Both the position numbers and the translations under genes were made by a program. Source: Kordia zhangzhouensis (GTDB lineage: Bacteria > Bacteroidota > Bacteroidia > Flavobacteriales > Flavobacteriaceae). From it: 64,000 nt of DNA. The notes beneath the pieces were generated by a model that did not search any database, was not told the origin of the DNA, and was given only the letters and a program-made list of their open reading frames with translations. The stretch is taken from positions 341,275 through 405,274 of the forward strand of contig NZ_LBMH01000005.1 of assembly GCF_001005305.1 (NCBI RefSeq), written 5' to 3'. Shown piece after piece: positions 27,183 to 34,648 of the stretch (positions within the stretch are counted from its first letter, which is position 1; every line of letters begins with the position of its first letter).

Positions 27183-27473
27183 TTAGTCTAGAATTTCAAT
27201 CTCTAGAATGCCATTGATTCTAATTTGTTTTCCTTCTTTTTTTGCTGACTGATACACTTTTTTAAAACTTTCTTTTTCTCGCATTAATTGCCCTAATCGG
27301 CTATCATCAAAGTCTGTATTACTTTTTTCATTTCCTTCACAAATGGACAAACGGTGAATTTTATGAAAATTTATTTTTTCATCTAAAAGTGAGTTAATTA
27401 CTTGCTTAGCTTCTACTGCTGTAAACGTTCCGTTTACCAAGCTTACTTTGTGTGTTACTTCTGTAGTTGTCAT
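27183..27473 (-). CDS. Small protein of unknown function in the sbtA operon
   Basis: This 96-residue soluble protein begins MTTTEVTHKVSLVNGTFTAV and has a helical middle with LREKESFKKVYQSAKKEG-like charge pattern. It lies 28 bp upstream of sbtA in the same direction. I chose the internal ATG because the longer frame runs into the neighbouring gene. I do not recognise a domain. Its position would suit a regulator of SbtA, comparable in role to the PII-like SbtB of cyanobacteria, but I see no PII signature. Confidence 0.6.
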   Translation of the reverse strand: MTTTEVTHKVSLVNGTFTAVEAKQVINSLLDEKINFHKIHRLSICEGNEKSNTDFDDSRLGQLMREKESFKKVYQSAKKEGKQIRINGILEIEILD

Positions 27474-27487
27474 AATGTTTGTTATTG

Positions 27488-27757
27488 TTACTGTTTTTGT
27501 ATTAATGCTATAATTGAAATGAATATTAAAATCATTCCTACTTTTAAAAGTGTCCAAAATTGCTCTGAATTGGATTGATAGCTTATAAATATTGTACTAC
27601 CATAAGCAACTAGTAGTAATGCTACTGCAACATATCTTATCCATTTAAAAAGCCATTTTTTATGAATTTTGATTGAAAAAAAAGTAGTATTGTTATAAAT
27701 ACGAATCGGTGTTATTTTTGATTCTAACGAACTGCTAAGTGTAACTGTTTTTCCCAT
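27488..27757 (-). CDS. Small two-helix membrane protein in the sbtA operon
   Basis: This ~89-residue protein starts MGKTVTLSSS; an upstream ATG would add 7 residues. It has two membrane helices (YVAVALLLVAYGSTIFI and VGMILIFISIIALIQ). It is the first gene of the minus-strand group leading to sbtA and has no family I recognise. It could be a membrane accessory for bicarbonate uptake. Confidence 0.55.
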   Translation of the reverse strand: MGKTVTLSSSLESKITPIRIYNNTTFFSIKIHKKWLFKWIRYVAVALLLVAYGSTIFISYQSNSEQFWTLLKVGMILIFISIIALIQKQ

Positions 27758-27780
27758 TACTTCTTTTTTACGATGCAAAG

Positions 27781-27803
27781 ATTATATTTTATATTCATAT
27801 AAT
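27781..27803. promoter_or_regulatory. Palindrome in the LysR / sbtA-operon divergent region
   Basis: Perfect 7-bp arms ATTATAT / ATATAAT with a 9-base spacer lie between the divergent genes. The layout fits a LysR-type T-N11-A operator, although the AT-rich context makes chance occurrence possible. Confidence 0.4.
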
Positions 27804-27841
27804 TTTATTTATATTTATTATGAAAAACATAAGTAATATTT

Positions 27842-28762
27842 ATGAATTATACATTGCATCAACTCAAAGTTTTCGTAGAAATTGTTCGACAAGAAAGTAT
27901 TACCAAAGCATCAGAAACCTTGTTCTTAACACAACCGGCTGTTTCTATTCAATTAAAAAAGTTTCAAGATCAATTTCCTCTTCCTCTTACGGAAGTCATC
28001 GGTAGAAAATTATACATCACCAACTTCGGGAAAGAAATTGCGATTACAGCGCAAAAAATTTTAGATGAAGTCTCAGCGATTGATCATAAAACAAAGCAAT
28101 ATCAAGGAAAACTAGCGGGTAAATTAACCGTAAGTTCTGTATCTACAGGAAAATATGTTATGCCCTATTATTTATCTGGTTTTGTGAATCAACATACTGG
28201 AATTGATTTTACTATTGATGTGACCAATAAACAAAAAGTAGTAAAAGATTTGGAAGAAAATAAAGTAGATTTTGCTTTGGTTTCTGTATTGCCCAATAAT
28301 CTGTCCTTAGAAACATTGCCTTTGTTAAAAAATAGTTTGTATTTGGTTGGCGGGAAAGAGCGAGAAGCCAATCGAAAAGGGAAAGTTTCGGCTATTTTCC
28401 AACAACAACCTTTATTATATAGAGAAAAAGGTTCGGCTACCCGAAATGCTATGGAAGCTTTTATTGATGGAAAAAATGTTTCTGTTCAAAAAAAAATTGA
28501 GCTTACTTCAAATGAAGCTCTTAAGCAAGCTGTCATTGCAGGCTTAGGATATTCTATCATGCCTATTTTAGGTATAAAAAATGCTGTGGATAAAGGTGAT
28601 ATTAAGATTATTGAACACAAAGGACTTCCCATTCATACGCAGTGGAATATTGTTTGGCTCAAAAACAAGTCACTATCTCCCGTAGCCAAAGCTTTTATCG
28701 ACTATTTACATGCAGAAAAACACAGTATTAAAACTAAATATTTTGATTGGGTTGAAGAGTAA
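27842..28762 (+). CDS. LysR-family transcriptional regulator
   Basis: This 306-residue regulator has an N-terminal winged HTH (residues 1-60: LHQLKVFVEIVRQESITKAS, then TQPAVSIQLKKFQ). The C-terminal ~210 residues are a periplasmic-binding-like effector domain. It resembles CbbR/CmpR-type regulators of carbon assimilation, and it is divergent from the group ending in sbtA. It is therefore likely to control bicarbonate uptake in response to a metabolite of carbon fixation or anaplerosis. The 115 bp after its stop hold nothing I recognise. Confidence 0.88.
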   Translation: MNYTLHQLKVFVEIVRQESITKASETLFLTQPAVSIQLKKFQDQFPLPLTEVIGRKLYITNFGKEIAITAQKILDEVSAIDHKTKQYQGKLAGKLTVSSVSTGKYVMPYYLSGFVNQHTGIDFTIDVTNKQKVVKDLEENKVDFALVSVLPNNLSLETLPLLKNSLYLVGGKEREANRKGKVSAIFQQQPLLYREKGSATRNAMEAFIDGKNVSVQKKIELTSNEALKQAVIAGLGYSIMPILGIKNAVDKGDIKIIEHKGLPIHTQWNIVWLKNKSLSPVAKAFIDYLHAEKHSIKTKYFDWVEE

Positions 28763-28877
28763 TTAATGATACTATTTTATAAAGACGACCCAATTAAAAA
28801 AGCTACTTATTAGATTTTGTTTCTAAAGAAAAGGAAATGTTAGTTGATGCAGTGAAATATTAGATACACAATTCTAA

Positions 28878-29519
28878 TTACTCTGCATACCCATTTTTAA
28901 GAGCATATACTGCTAGTCCGACTCTCGATTTCAATTCTAGTTTTTCAAAAAGACTATCGCGGTAGTTTTCTATCGTTCGAGGGCTACAAAACATGCATTC
29001 TGCAATTTCCTTGTATGTCATTTCTGAAACTGTGTATGTTAAAAATTCAATCTCTCGTTCAGAAAGATTTATTTTTAAGTTGGCATTAATTGTATCTTCA
29101 CTAATGGATGTAAGTATTTTACTCGATGCCCAATCAGGAAAGAAATATCCTTTCTCTACAAGCATTTCTAACCCTTTTTCTAACTCTAAAGGTTGTATAT
29201 TTTTAAGCATATACCCTTTTGCTCCATTTTTAATCATATTGATTAAACTTTGTTCATCACTTTGCATACTCAATGCCATAATGAGTACTTCTGGATATGT
29301 TGTTTTTAACCACTTAGCAGTTTCAAAACCATCCATCACTGGCATACTAATATCAAGCAGTACGATATTTGGCACAGGTTTGGACTTCAGCTTTTCTTGA
29401 AAATCTTTTCCATTTTCACAAATGAGTACTACTTCAAATTGCTCAAAATTTGCAATAATACTTTTTAAAGCATTTGCGATTAAAACATGATCGTCAACAA
29501 CAGCTATGGTATATTTCAT
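28878..29519 (-). CDS. NarL/LuxR-type response regulator
   Basis: This 213-residue protein has a receiver domain whose phosphoacceptor is D56 in VLLDISMPVMDG. A C-terminal LuxR HTH follows (LSEREIEFLTYTVSEMTYKE, then PRTIENYRDSLFEKL). It overlaps the histidine kinase gene by 4 bp and is the last gene of the minus-strand group 31628-28878. Targets are unknown; the divergent unknown gene at 31881 is a candidate. Confidence 0.92.
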   Translation of the reverse strand: MKYTIAVVDDHVLIANALKSIIANFEQFEVVLICENGKDFQEKLKSKPVPNIVLLDISMPVMDGFETAKWLKTTYPEVLIMALSMQSDEQSLINMIKNGAKGYMLKNIQPLELEKGLEMLVEKGYFFPDWASSKILTSISEDTINANLKINLSEREIEFLTYTVSEMTYKEIAECMFCSPRTIENYRDSLFEKLELKSRVGLAVYALKNGYAE

Positions 29520-30292
29520 TTTGATGGAATTTTTACATTTAGTGACGTGCCTTCGGAATTACTTTTTACGTCAAAAGTACCTTTTAGCATTTCTATTCTT
29601 TTTTTCATATTTCTAAGTCCAATTCCTTTAGATTGTATTGCCTTTGTATCAAAACCTTTCCCGTCATCTTTTAAAAATACTACTAAATCACTTTTTATTA
29701 TTGATAATTCAATTATTACTTGTTCACATTTTGCATGTTTTATACTATTTTGTAAAAACTCTTGTACGACACGCAGTAAGATACTTTTTGTTTGATATGT
29801 AAAATCATCTTGTTTTACATTATTCTTCAATACAATTTTAAATGGCTTTAAGTCATTAATCTTAGAGATTTCATTTTCTATCAATTCAAATATAGTACTC
29901 TGTTCAATTACGTCATCTGTAAGCGACTTAGAAAGACGCCGTAGGTCATTTAAAGATTCATTAATGATTTCGTTAATTGTATTGATATTTTCTTCAATAT
30001 TTGGCGCTTTATTTTCATAATTTAGCTGTTGTAAATACAAACTAGATAAGGTTAGTTTTTGCCCTACATTATCATGGATTTCTCGTCCAATATGCTTCAT
30101 TGTTTCTTTTTGAATTTCTGCTTGCATTTGTAATAGTTCCTGCTTATGTAAAAGATCTATCATTTTCAATTCTTCTTCATGAATTTTCTTCTTGATGTGG
30201 TATTGACGAACAAAAACAATAATACCACCAATAAAAGCGACAAAGAAAATATTGAATAAAATTAATGATGCTATGACTGTGCTTTCCCCCAT
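29516..30292 (-). CDS. Sensor histidine kinase (HisKA_3 / NarX-type)
   Basis: This 258-residue kinase has one N-terminal membrane helix (residues 8-28), a coiled linker, and a dimerisation/phosphoacceptor segment with H73 (HIGREIHDNVGQKLTL). A HATPase domain follows with N-box-like LQNSIKHAK, the G1 box DDGKGFD and GIGLRNMKKR. No extracytoplasmic sensor domain is present, so the signal may come from the adjacent 7-TM protein, whose gene overlaps it by 22 bp. Its partner is the response regulator just downstream. Confidence 0.9.
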   Translation of the reverse strand: MGESTVIASLILFNIFFVAFIGGIIVFVRQYHIKKKIHEEELKMIDLLHKQELLQMQAEIQKETMKHIGREIHDNVGQKLTLSSLYLQQLNYENKAPNIEENINTINEIINESLNDLRRLSKSLTDDVIEQSTIFELIENEISKINDLKPFKIVLKNNVKQDDFTYQTKSILLRVVQEFLQNSIKHAKCEQVIIELSIIKSDLVVFLKDDGKGFDTKAIQSKGIGLRNMKKRIEMLKGTFDVKSNSEGTSLNVKIPSK

Positions 30293-30918
30293 ATAAACGA
30301 TGCTGTAAATAATACATACATAATACAGTTAGATACATAAAAGTAAGTGTAATAGATACTCCAAACTTCGTAATGATTTTTATAAAGTTCAATACTAAAA
30401 ACATGATACGGATAACTACCAACATAAAAAATTATTAAACCGAGATTGATATAAAACATTTTGTTCTCTTTAAAATTTAAAATGTCATCCGTTTTAATTT
30501 GTTTTATAAACTCTAAAATGAGTAGTAATATCAAAATAAGAGAGCCGTAATTCATTATTAATGAGGAGACTTCCATTTTCGGTTTAACAGAAATTAAGGC
30601 CATTAATACCATTATAAATGTAGATGTTGCCAGAAGAAATATTTTGCTATTGTGAAGAGACTTAACCGCATATAACCAATAGAAAAAGATAAACTCTAAC
30701 GGAAGTATAAAAAAAATATAACAGCTTTGTCTATAACTCCTATGAATAAGAGTTGTTTTTGTTAGAAAAAATTCCAGTAAAAAAATGACAATCAAGTATA
30801 TAGAAAACCACTTCCAATAACTATTTTTAAGTTCACGCAGATATAGTAACCCTACAAATGCAGCTATAAATTGAGTTATTAGAAGTGTATTTTTTAAGAA
30901 AGCATATAGTTCTTCCAT
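30271..30918 (-). CDS. Seven-helix membrane protein, possible sensor for the adjacent kinase
   Basis: This 215-residue protein has seven hydrophobic segments evenly spread over its length, for example FIAAFVGLLYL, LIVIFLLEFFL, LILILLLILEFI and YVLFTASFIW, and almost no soluble part. The gene overlaps the histidine kinase start by 22 bp, which points to coupled translation. A separate 7-TM protein next to a kinase that lacks its own sensor suggests a signal-input subunit; this is inferred from context. No named family is recognised. Confidence 0.65.
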   Translation of the reverse strand: MEELYAFLKNTLLITQFIAAFVGLLYLRELKNSYWKWFSIYLIVIFLLEFFLTKTTLIHRSYRQSCYIFFILPLEFIFFYWLYAVKSLHNSKIFLLATSTFIMVLMALISVKPKMEVSSLIMNYGSLILILLLILEFIKQIKTDDILNFKENKMFYINLGLIIFYVGSYPYHVFSIELYKNHYEVWSIYYTYFYVSNCIMYVLFTASFIWGKAQS

Positions 30919-30920
30919 TT

Positions 30921-31628
30921 TTAATTTTTGAAAGCTAATTTTCTACTATTATGTGGCGGATAAAGACCTCCATGATTGATTGCTTCTAAGTTGTCAATAG
31001 AAGTCCCTGTAAGCGCCATTACTTCTGATTCTGCGAAGACACTTTGGTCAATTTCTTGAGTTCCTAAAAGCTCTTGTGGCCTTCTATACTTATTCAACCC
31101 ATTTTCGTATGTATCAGGAAAATAAGGGTGAAAATCTACAACTTCTCCTTGTTCATTTTCTCGTATCGGAACAATCACCAATGTATGTTTATCTTCGTAG
31201 TTTTGAGTTATAGGACTCTCTAGTAAATCTCCCAATTCTTCATATAAACCTTGTCCCCAAGTACTTTTTTTAGGATAAGCAGCATAGTAGAATCGCAGTC
31301 CTAATTTCTCTTTTTCTAAATTTTTAGAATGAATTTTCACTCCTTGCTTTATATGGTAAAGAAACTTTTGCACCTTATCTAAATCTAAAATAATTGACTC
31401 AGAGTCAATATGCTGAACAGTCTTAATTGCATTTAATTGATAATTTTCATAAATAGAAATCATATCTCCTATTAATCCTGCTTTTAAAGTATCATACGGA
31501 TATTGACTATAATCGCTACAAAAGGCTTTTGAATCATCAATGAGTTGCCTTTGTTCTTTAGTTAATGTATACACTAATGCTCCAAAGAGTAAAACTATAA
31601 TGACGCTTAATATCATGATTGTTTCCAT
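30921..31628 (-). CDS. Membrane-anchored protein of unknown function upstream of the two-component system
   Basis: This 235-residue protein has one N-terminal anchor (MILSVIIVLLFGALVYTL) and a soluble domain of ~210 residues. Its C terminus (GGLYPPHNSRKLAFK) is rich in polar loops, and the LGLRFYYAAYPKK segment has a beta-strand character. I do not recognise the fold. It is 2 bp from the 7-TM gene and heads the operon, so it is probably an additional component of the same sensory unit. Confidence 0.6.
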   Translation of the reverse strand: METIMILSVIIVLLFGALVYTLTKEQRQLIDDSKAFCSDYSQYPYDTLKAGLIGDMISIYENYQLNAIKTVQHIDSESIILDLDKVQKFLYHIKQGVKIHSKNLEKEKLGLRFYYAAYPKKSTWGQGLYEELGDLLESPITQNYEDKHTLVIVPIRENEQGEVVDFHPYFPDTYENGLNKYRRPQELLGTQEIDQSVFAESEVMALTGTSIDNLEAINHGGLYPPHNSRKLAFKN

Positions 31629-31654
31629 AATTCTATTTTTTTTAAGTTACTAAA

Positions 31655-31662
31655 TATTTTTG
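31655..31662 (+). promoter_or_regulatory. Possible -7 box in the 31629-31880 divergent gap
   Basis: TATTTTTG matches TAnnTTTG but lies ~220 bp before the 31881 start, so a long leader or another use is implied. The rest of the gap is AT-rich without a gene. Confidence 0.3.
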
Positions 31663-31880
31663 TAATTCACTGACAAAGAAACAACTAGAATTATTCATTT
31701 TATTAAGTAGGAAACCCCAATCTTATAGGGTTAAATAACCTAAAAAAAATCGTTAGTTCCCCATATATATTTCCGCTAAATGCGCATCATTTGAGGCTTT
31801 ACCTCTCAATAAATTTGTTACTGTACACAGGGAAACCGAAAACTGTAATTAGAGTAGGTATTTCATTAATCTTTTTAATT

Positions 31881-34115
31881 ATGTCACACAAAGAGAAAAT
31901 ATGCAACACTGCATTGACAAGTCACGTAGAGTTTTGTCACGAACAACATAGTTATACGCCATTAGTCGTTTCAAAACATTTATGGGAAAAACTTCCTGAA
32001 AAAACAGGGATAAAAAATTTAATCAAAGAGGAATTGGATCAAAAAATAATTGATCGGCAAAATGTTCTTAAAGAAACCTCTCGAAAGGTTGAAATGGAAC
32101 TTAAAGAAACTATAGACAATGCGCTAGACAAATCTTGTAAAAAAATAGACGCCTCTACTCAAAAAGGGTTAAATATATCTATGCAAGATTTTAAACATTC
32201 TACTTTTAGAGCTATTGATGAAGAGCTTGAACAAAAACTCAAACAGTCCTATAAAGAAGCTGTTCAAGAAATTATAAACGACTCAAAAGGAGTTTTGGAC
32301 TTAAATAATCCTCAAAAAGCTATTGAATTTAAAGAGAATGAAATTGCTAAAATGATTTCAGATGTTCCTGAAGAAAAAATGGTTTATCAACCTATTCCAT
32401 TACACCAAACTTATGAATTGGAAGGGCTCGGATTGTTTTTTAAAGAATCTGTATGTTATAGACCAGAAGGATTTACATACGCTCCTTGCGGAAAAGAAGT
32501 GACCATTATGCCAGGAGAAGAAATTAAAGAAAGTAATGTACTCACAACTACAATTAAAGAAGAAGATTCAGAAAATACAACTATCACGCAAAGTATTACC
32601 TCAACAGATAAAGAAGAAGAAGTTAATACGTTTACAGAATCGTATGAAAATACACTAGAAAAGGAAACAGATATCAAGTTGTCTAAAGAGTCTAGTTTTA
32701 AAATTAAAATTCCATTAAAAGTTGTGAATTTGGATTTGAGTTCGAGTACTTCAGGAGCTATTGACTTCAACAAAATTATTAAAGAAGTAAATAAATCGAG
32801 TCATACCAATACACGTACACGATTTAATGAAGTGATTAGAAAGTTAACTATAGAATCGATTCAAAAATCTAGTAGAAGCCTTACCTCTACTAATGAATAC
32901 ACACATAATCGCATCTGGAAAAACGACACAAGTACACCTCAAACGTATGTAAAAAGAAAAAGCTATTGTAAAACTAGTGTCTTACACAGACGACACAATG
33001 TACAAATGGCTTGGCAAGGTTGTATCGATAATCCTGCACGAGATTTATGCACTCTGGATACTATAGAAGAAAGACATGCGACAGATATTCAAGCTATTAG
33101 AGACAAATGGCAGCAAGCTACTGCACCAGCAGAATTTGGTCCTAGACCTAAAGGCAAAAAAGTTTGCACTTCGGCTTTTAGAGATTATAATCATCCGTTA
33201 CACACAGGAGTTTCTAAATTTAGGCAAGATTTTCAGTATACCATTCCAAACGGTTGGTCATATGACCACAATAGTGCTTCTGTAAATATACTAAGTAATA
33301 GTTCTGGTGTGGAAGAAAAACTTGTATATACACAACCTAGTGCTGGTGCACGTGGCGGAGTTTCGTTTAATGCTGCTGTGATTTTAGATAATCGTTGGGG
33401 AAAAAGAGAAGAAGTTGTTTTTAGTGTTTGTTTTAATATAGTTCCTGATACAGCAATAGTGTGGGATACCAAAGTACAAGCGTGGAGAGATGAAGAAACT
33501 CAGAAAGAAATAGATGCATTTATTGCTAAACATATCGAAGAATTAACTCAATACTTAGCTACTGATCAAGCAAGAGCCTCTGTAGAACGTCGCATTATGG
33601 AAGATTTTTTTGGGGTGACAGTTATTGAAGATTGTTGTAAATTGATTTCTCGATTACGTAAACTATTTGATTTTGATTCAATGGGATACTCTTTGTTGCC
33701 TACTTGGAATGAGTTTGGTGAAGGTTGTCAAAAAGCATTTCCCGTAAATTTATATACCGCAAAATGTTTGCATTTTTTTCTACCAATGCAATCAGGAAAG
33801 GAAAGAGAAGCTTTACAGTTATTAGCCTCTATCAATGCCATTCCGTGGAGTATACAATTAATTCCGCAAATTTTAGCGTATGTTCAACAGGTTCAAAATA
33901 TGCGAAATACCTTGTATAATAGAATATTTAATCCAACTGGATGGAATATTAAGTTTGATCAACCAAAAGTATACGACATGACTCCATACGACACTTCCAA
34001 TACAGATTGGGATGCAGCACATGAATCGGATCTAAATTTTGAATTGTTAGGCGCATTTACGATTAATGTCCCTTGTGGAGAACGCATTGACACAAGACCT
34101 TTGCTCTGTGAGTAA
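31881..34115 (+). CDS. Large protein of unknown function, 744 residues
   Basis: I recognise no domain. The start giving MSHKEKICNTALTSH is chosen over an upstream ATG that adds a hydrophobic leader. Residues ~40-170 are charged and predicted coiled coil. About 225-290 are very rich in Ser/Thr/Glu in an alternating pattern (TTITQSITST, FTESYENTLEK). Residues ~300-400 are basic with Cys and His (SYCKTSVLHRRHNV). The C-terminal part has aromatic beta-like segments (PTGWNIKFDQP). It has no signal peptide and no membrane helix. It is divergent from the two-component operon and is followed by a terminator. Structural, surface or pore-forming roles are all open. Confidence 0.6.
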   Translation: MSHKEKICNTALTSHVEFCHEQHSYTPLVVSKHLWEKLPEKTGIKNLIKEELDQKIIDRQNVLKETSRKVEMELKETIDNALDKSCKKIDASTQKGLNISMQDFKHSTFRAIDEELEQKLKQSYKEAVQEIINDSKGVLDLNNPQKAIEFKENEIAKMISDVPEEKMVYQPIPLHQTYELEGLGLFFKESVCYRPEGFTYAPCGKEVTIMPGEEIKESNVLTTTIKEEDSENTTITQSITSTDKEEEVNTFTESYENTLEKETDIKLSKESSFKIKIPLKVVNLDLSSSTSGAIDFNKIIKEVNKSSHTNTRTRFNEVIRKLTIESIQKSSRSLTSTNEYTHNRIWKNDTSTPQTYVKRKSYCKTSVLHRRHNVQMAWQGCIDNPARDLCTLDTIEERHATDIQAIRDKWQQATAPAEFGPRPKGKKVCTSAFRDYNHPLHTGVSKFRQDFQYTIPNGWSYDHNSASVNILSNSSGVEEKLVYTQPSAGARGGVSFNAAVILDNRWGKREEVVFSVCFNIVPDTAIVWDTKVQAWRDEETQKEIDAFIAKHIEELTQYLATDQARASVERRIMEDFFGVTVIEDCCKLISRLRKLFDFDSMGYSLLPTWNEFGEGCQKAFPVNLYTAKCLHFFLPMQSGKEREALQLLASINAIPWSIQLIPQILAYVQQVQNMRNTLYNRIFNPTGWNIKFDQPKVYDMTPYDTSNTDWDAAHESDLNFELLGAFTINVPCGERIDTRPLLCE

Positions 34116-34139
34116 TTTTTTTTTACTCTTTTACACATA

Positions 34140-34168
34140 ATAGGCACCCCAATAATGAGGTGCCTTCT
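34140..34168. terminator. Hairpin between the convergent 31881 gene and the immunity-like gene
   Basis: AGGCACC / GGTGCCT with a 10-base loop, between genes that converge. The T-tract is short (TTCTTAATT). Confidence 0.6.
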
Positions 34169-34192
34169 TAATTGTTAGACTACACTTAAAAA

Positions 34193-34648
34193 CTATTGTT
34201 CTATATTTTTTAATACGTAATAGTTTTTGTTTTCTTTACTCTTACTTATTTTAAATTTAGAATTAGAAACGTCTATTTGATAGTTTCCCTTCCCATTATG
34301 AGAGTCTAGAAAATTTATATTCGAACAGGTTGTGTATTTTTCATTGACAATTGTATTATTCTTTATGAAAAGGTACAACCATTTCCCATCAGGCACAATT
34401 GCACATTCACAATCAAAACCTATCGCTTCCGATATTTCATTTTGATCTTGTAGCGGTTGAAATATGTATAGTTTATTCCAATCAAAATCATACACTTTTT
34501 TTAAATCTATTTCTGCTTCTTCAAAATCATTTCCAAATTTGACTTTAGCATAGTTTATGATTTCATCACAATAATCACTACAAGAAATAAAAAGAAATGT
34601 AAAACAGTATAAAATCCTTAATGATATTTTATTGTTTTTCGTATTCAT
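34193..34648 (-). CDS. Small lipoprotein, probable immunity protein for the RHS protein
   Basis: This 151-residue protein has a lipoprotein-like signal (ILYCFTFLFISC, lipobox cysteine followed by SDYCDE). The mature part is beta-rich and acidic with no family I recognise. Its start lies inside the last codons of the 3405-residue RHS gene (20-bp overlap), the usual position of an immunity gene behind a polymorphic toxin. A lipidated, exported immunity protein would suit a toxin that acts in the periplasm or envelope. The role is inferred from position only. Confidence 0.55.
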   Translation of the reverse strand: MNTKNNKISLRILYCFTFLFISCSDYCDEIINYAKVKFGNDFEEAEIDLKKVYDFDWNKLYIFQPLQDQNEISEAIGFDCECAIVPDGKWLYLFIKNNTIVNEKYTTCSNINFLDSHNGKGNYQIDVSNSKFKISKSKENKNYYVLKNIEQ

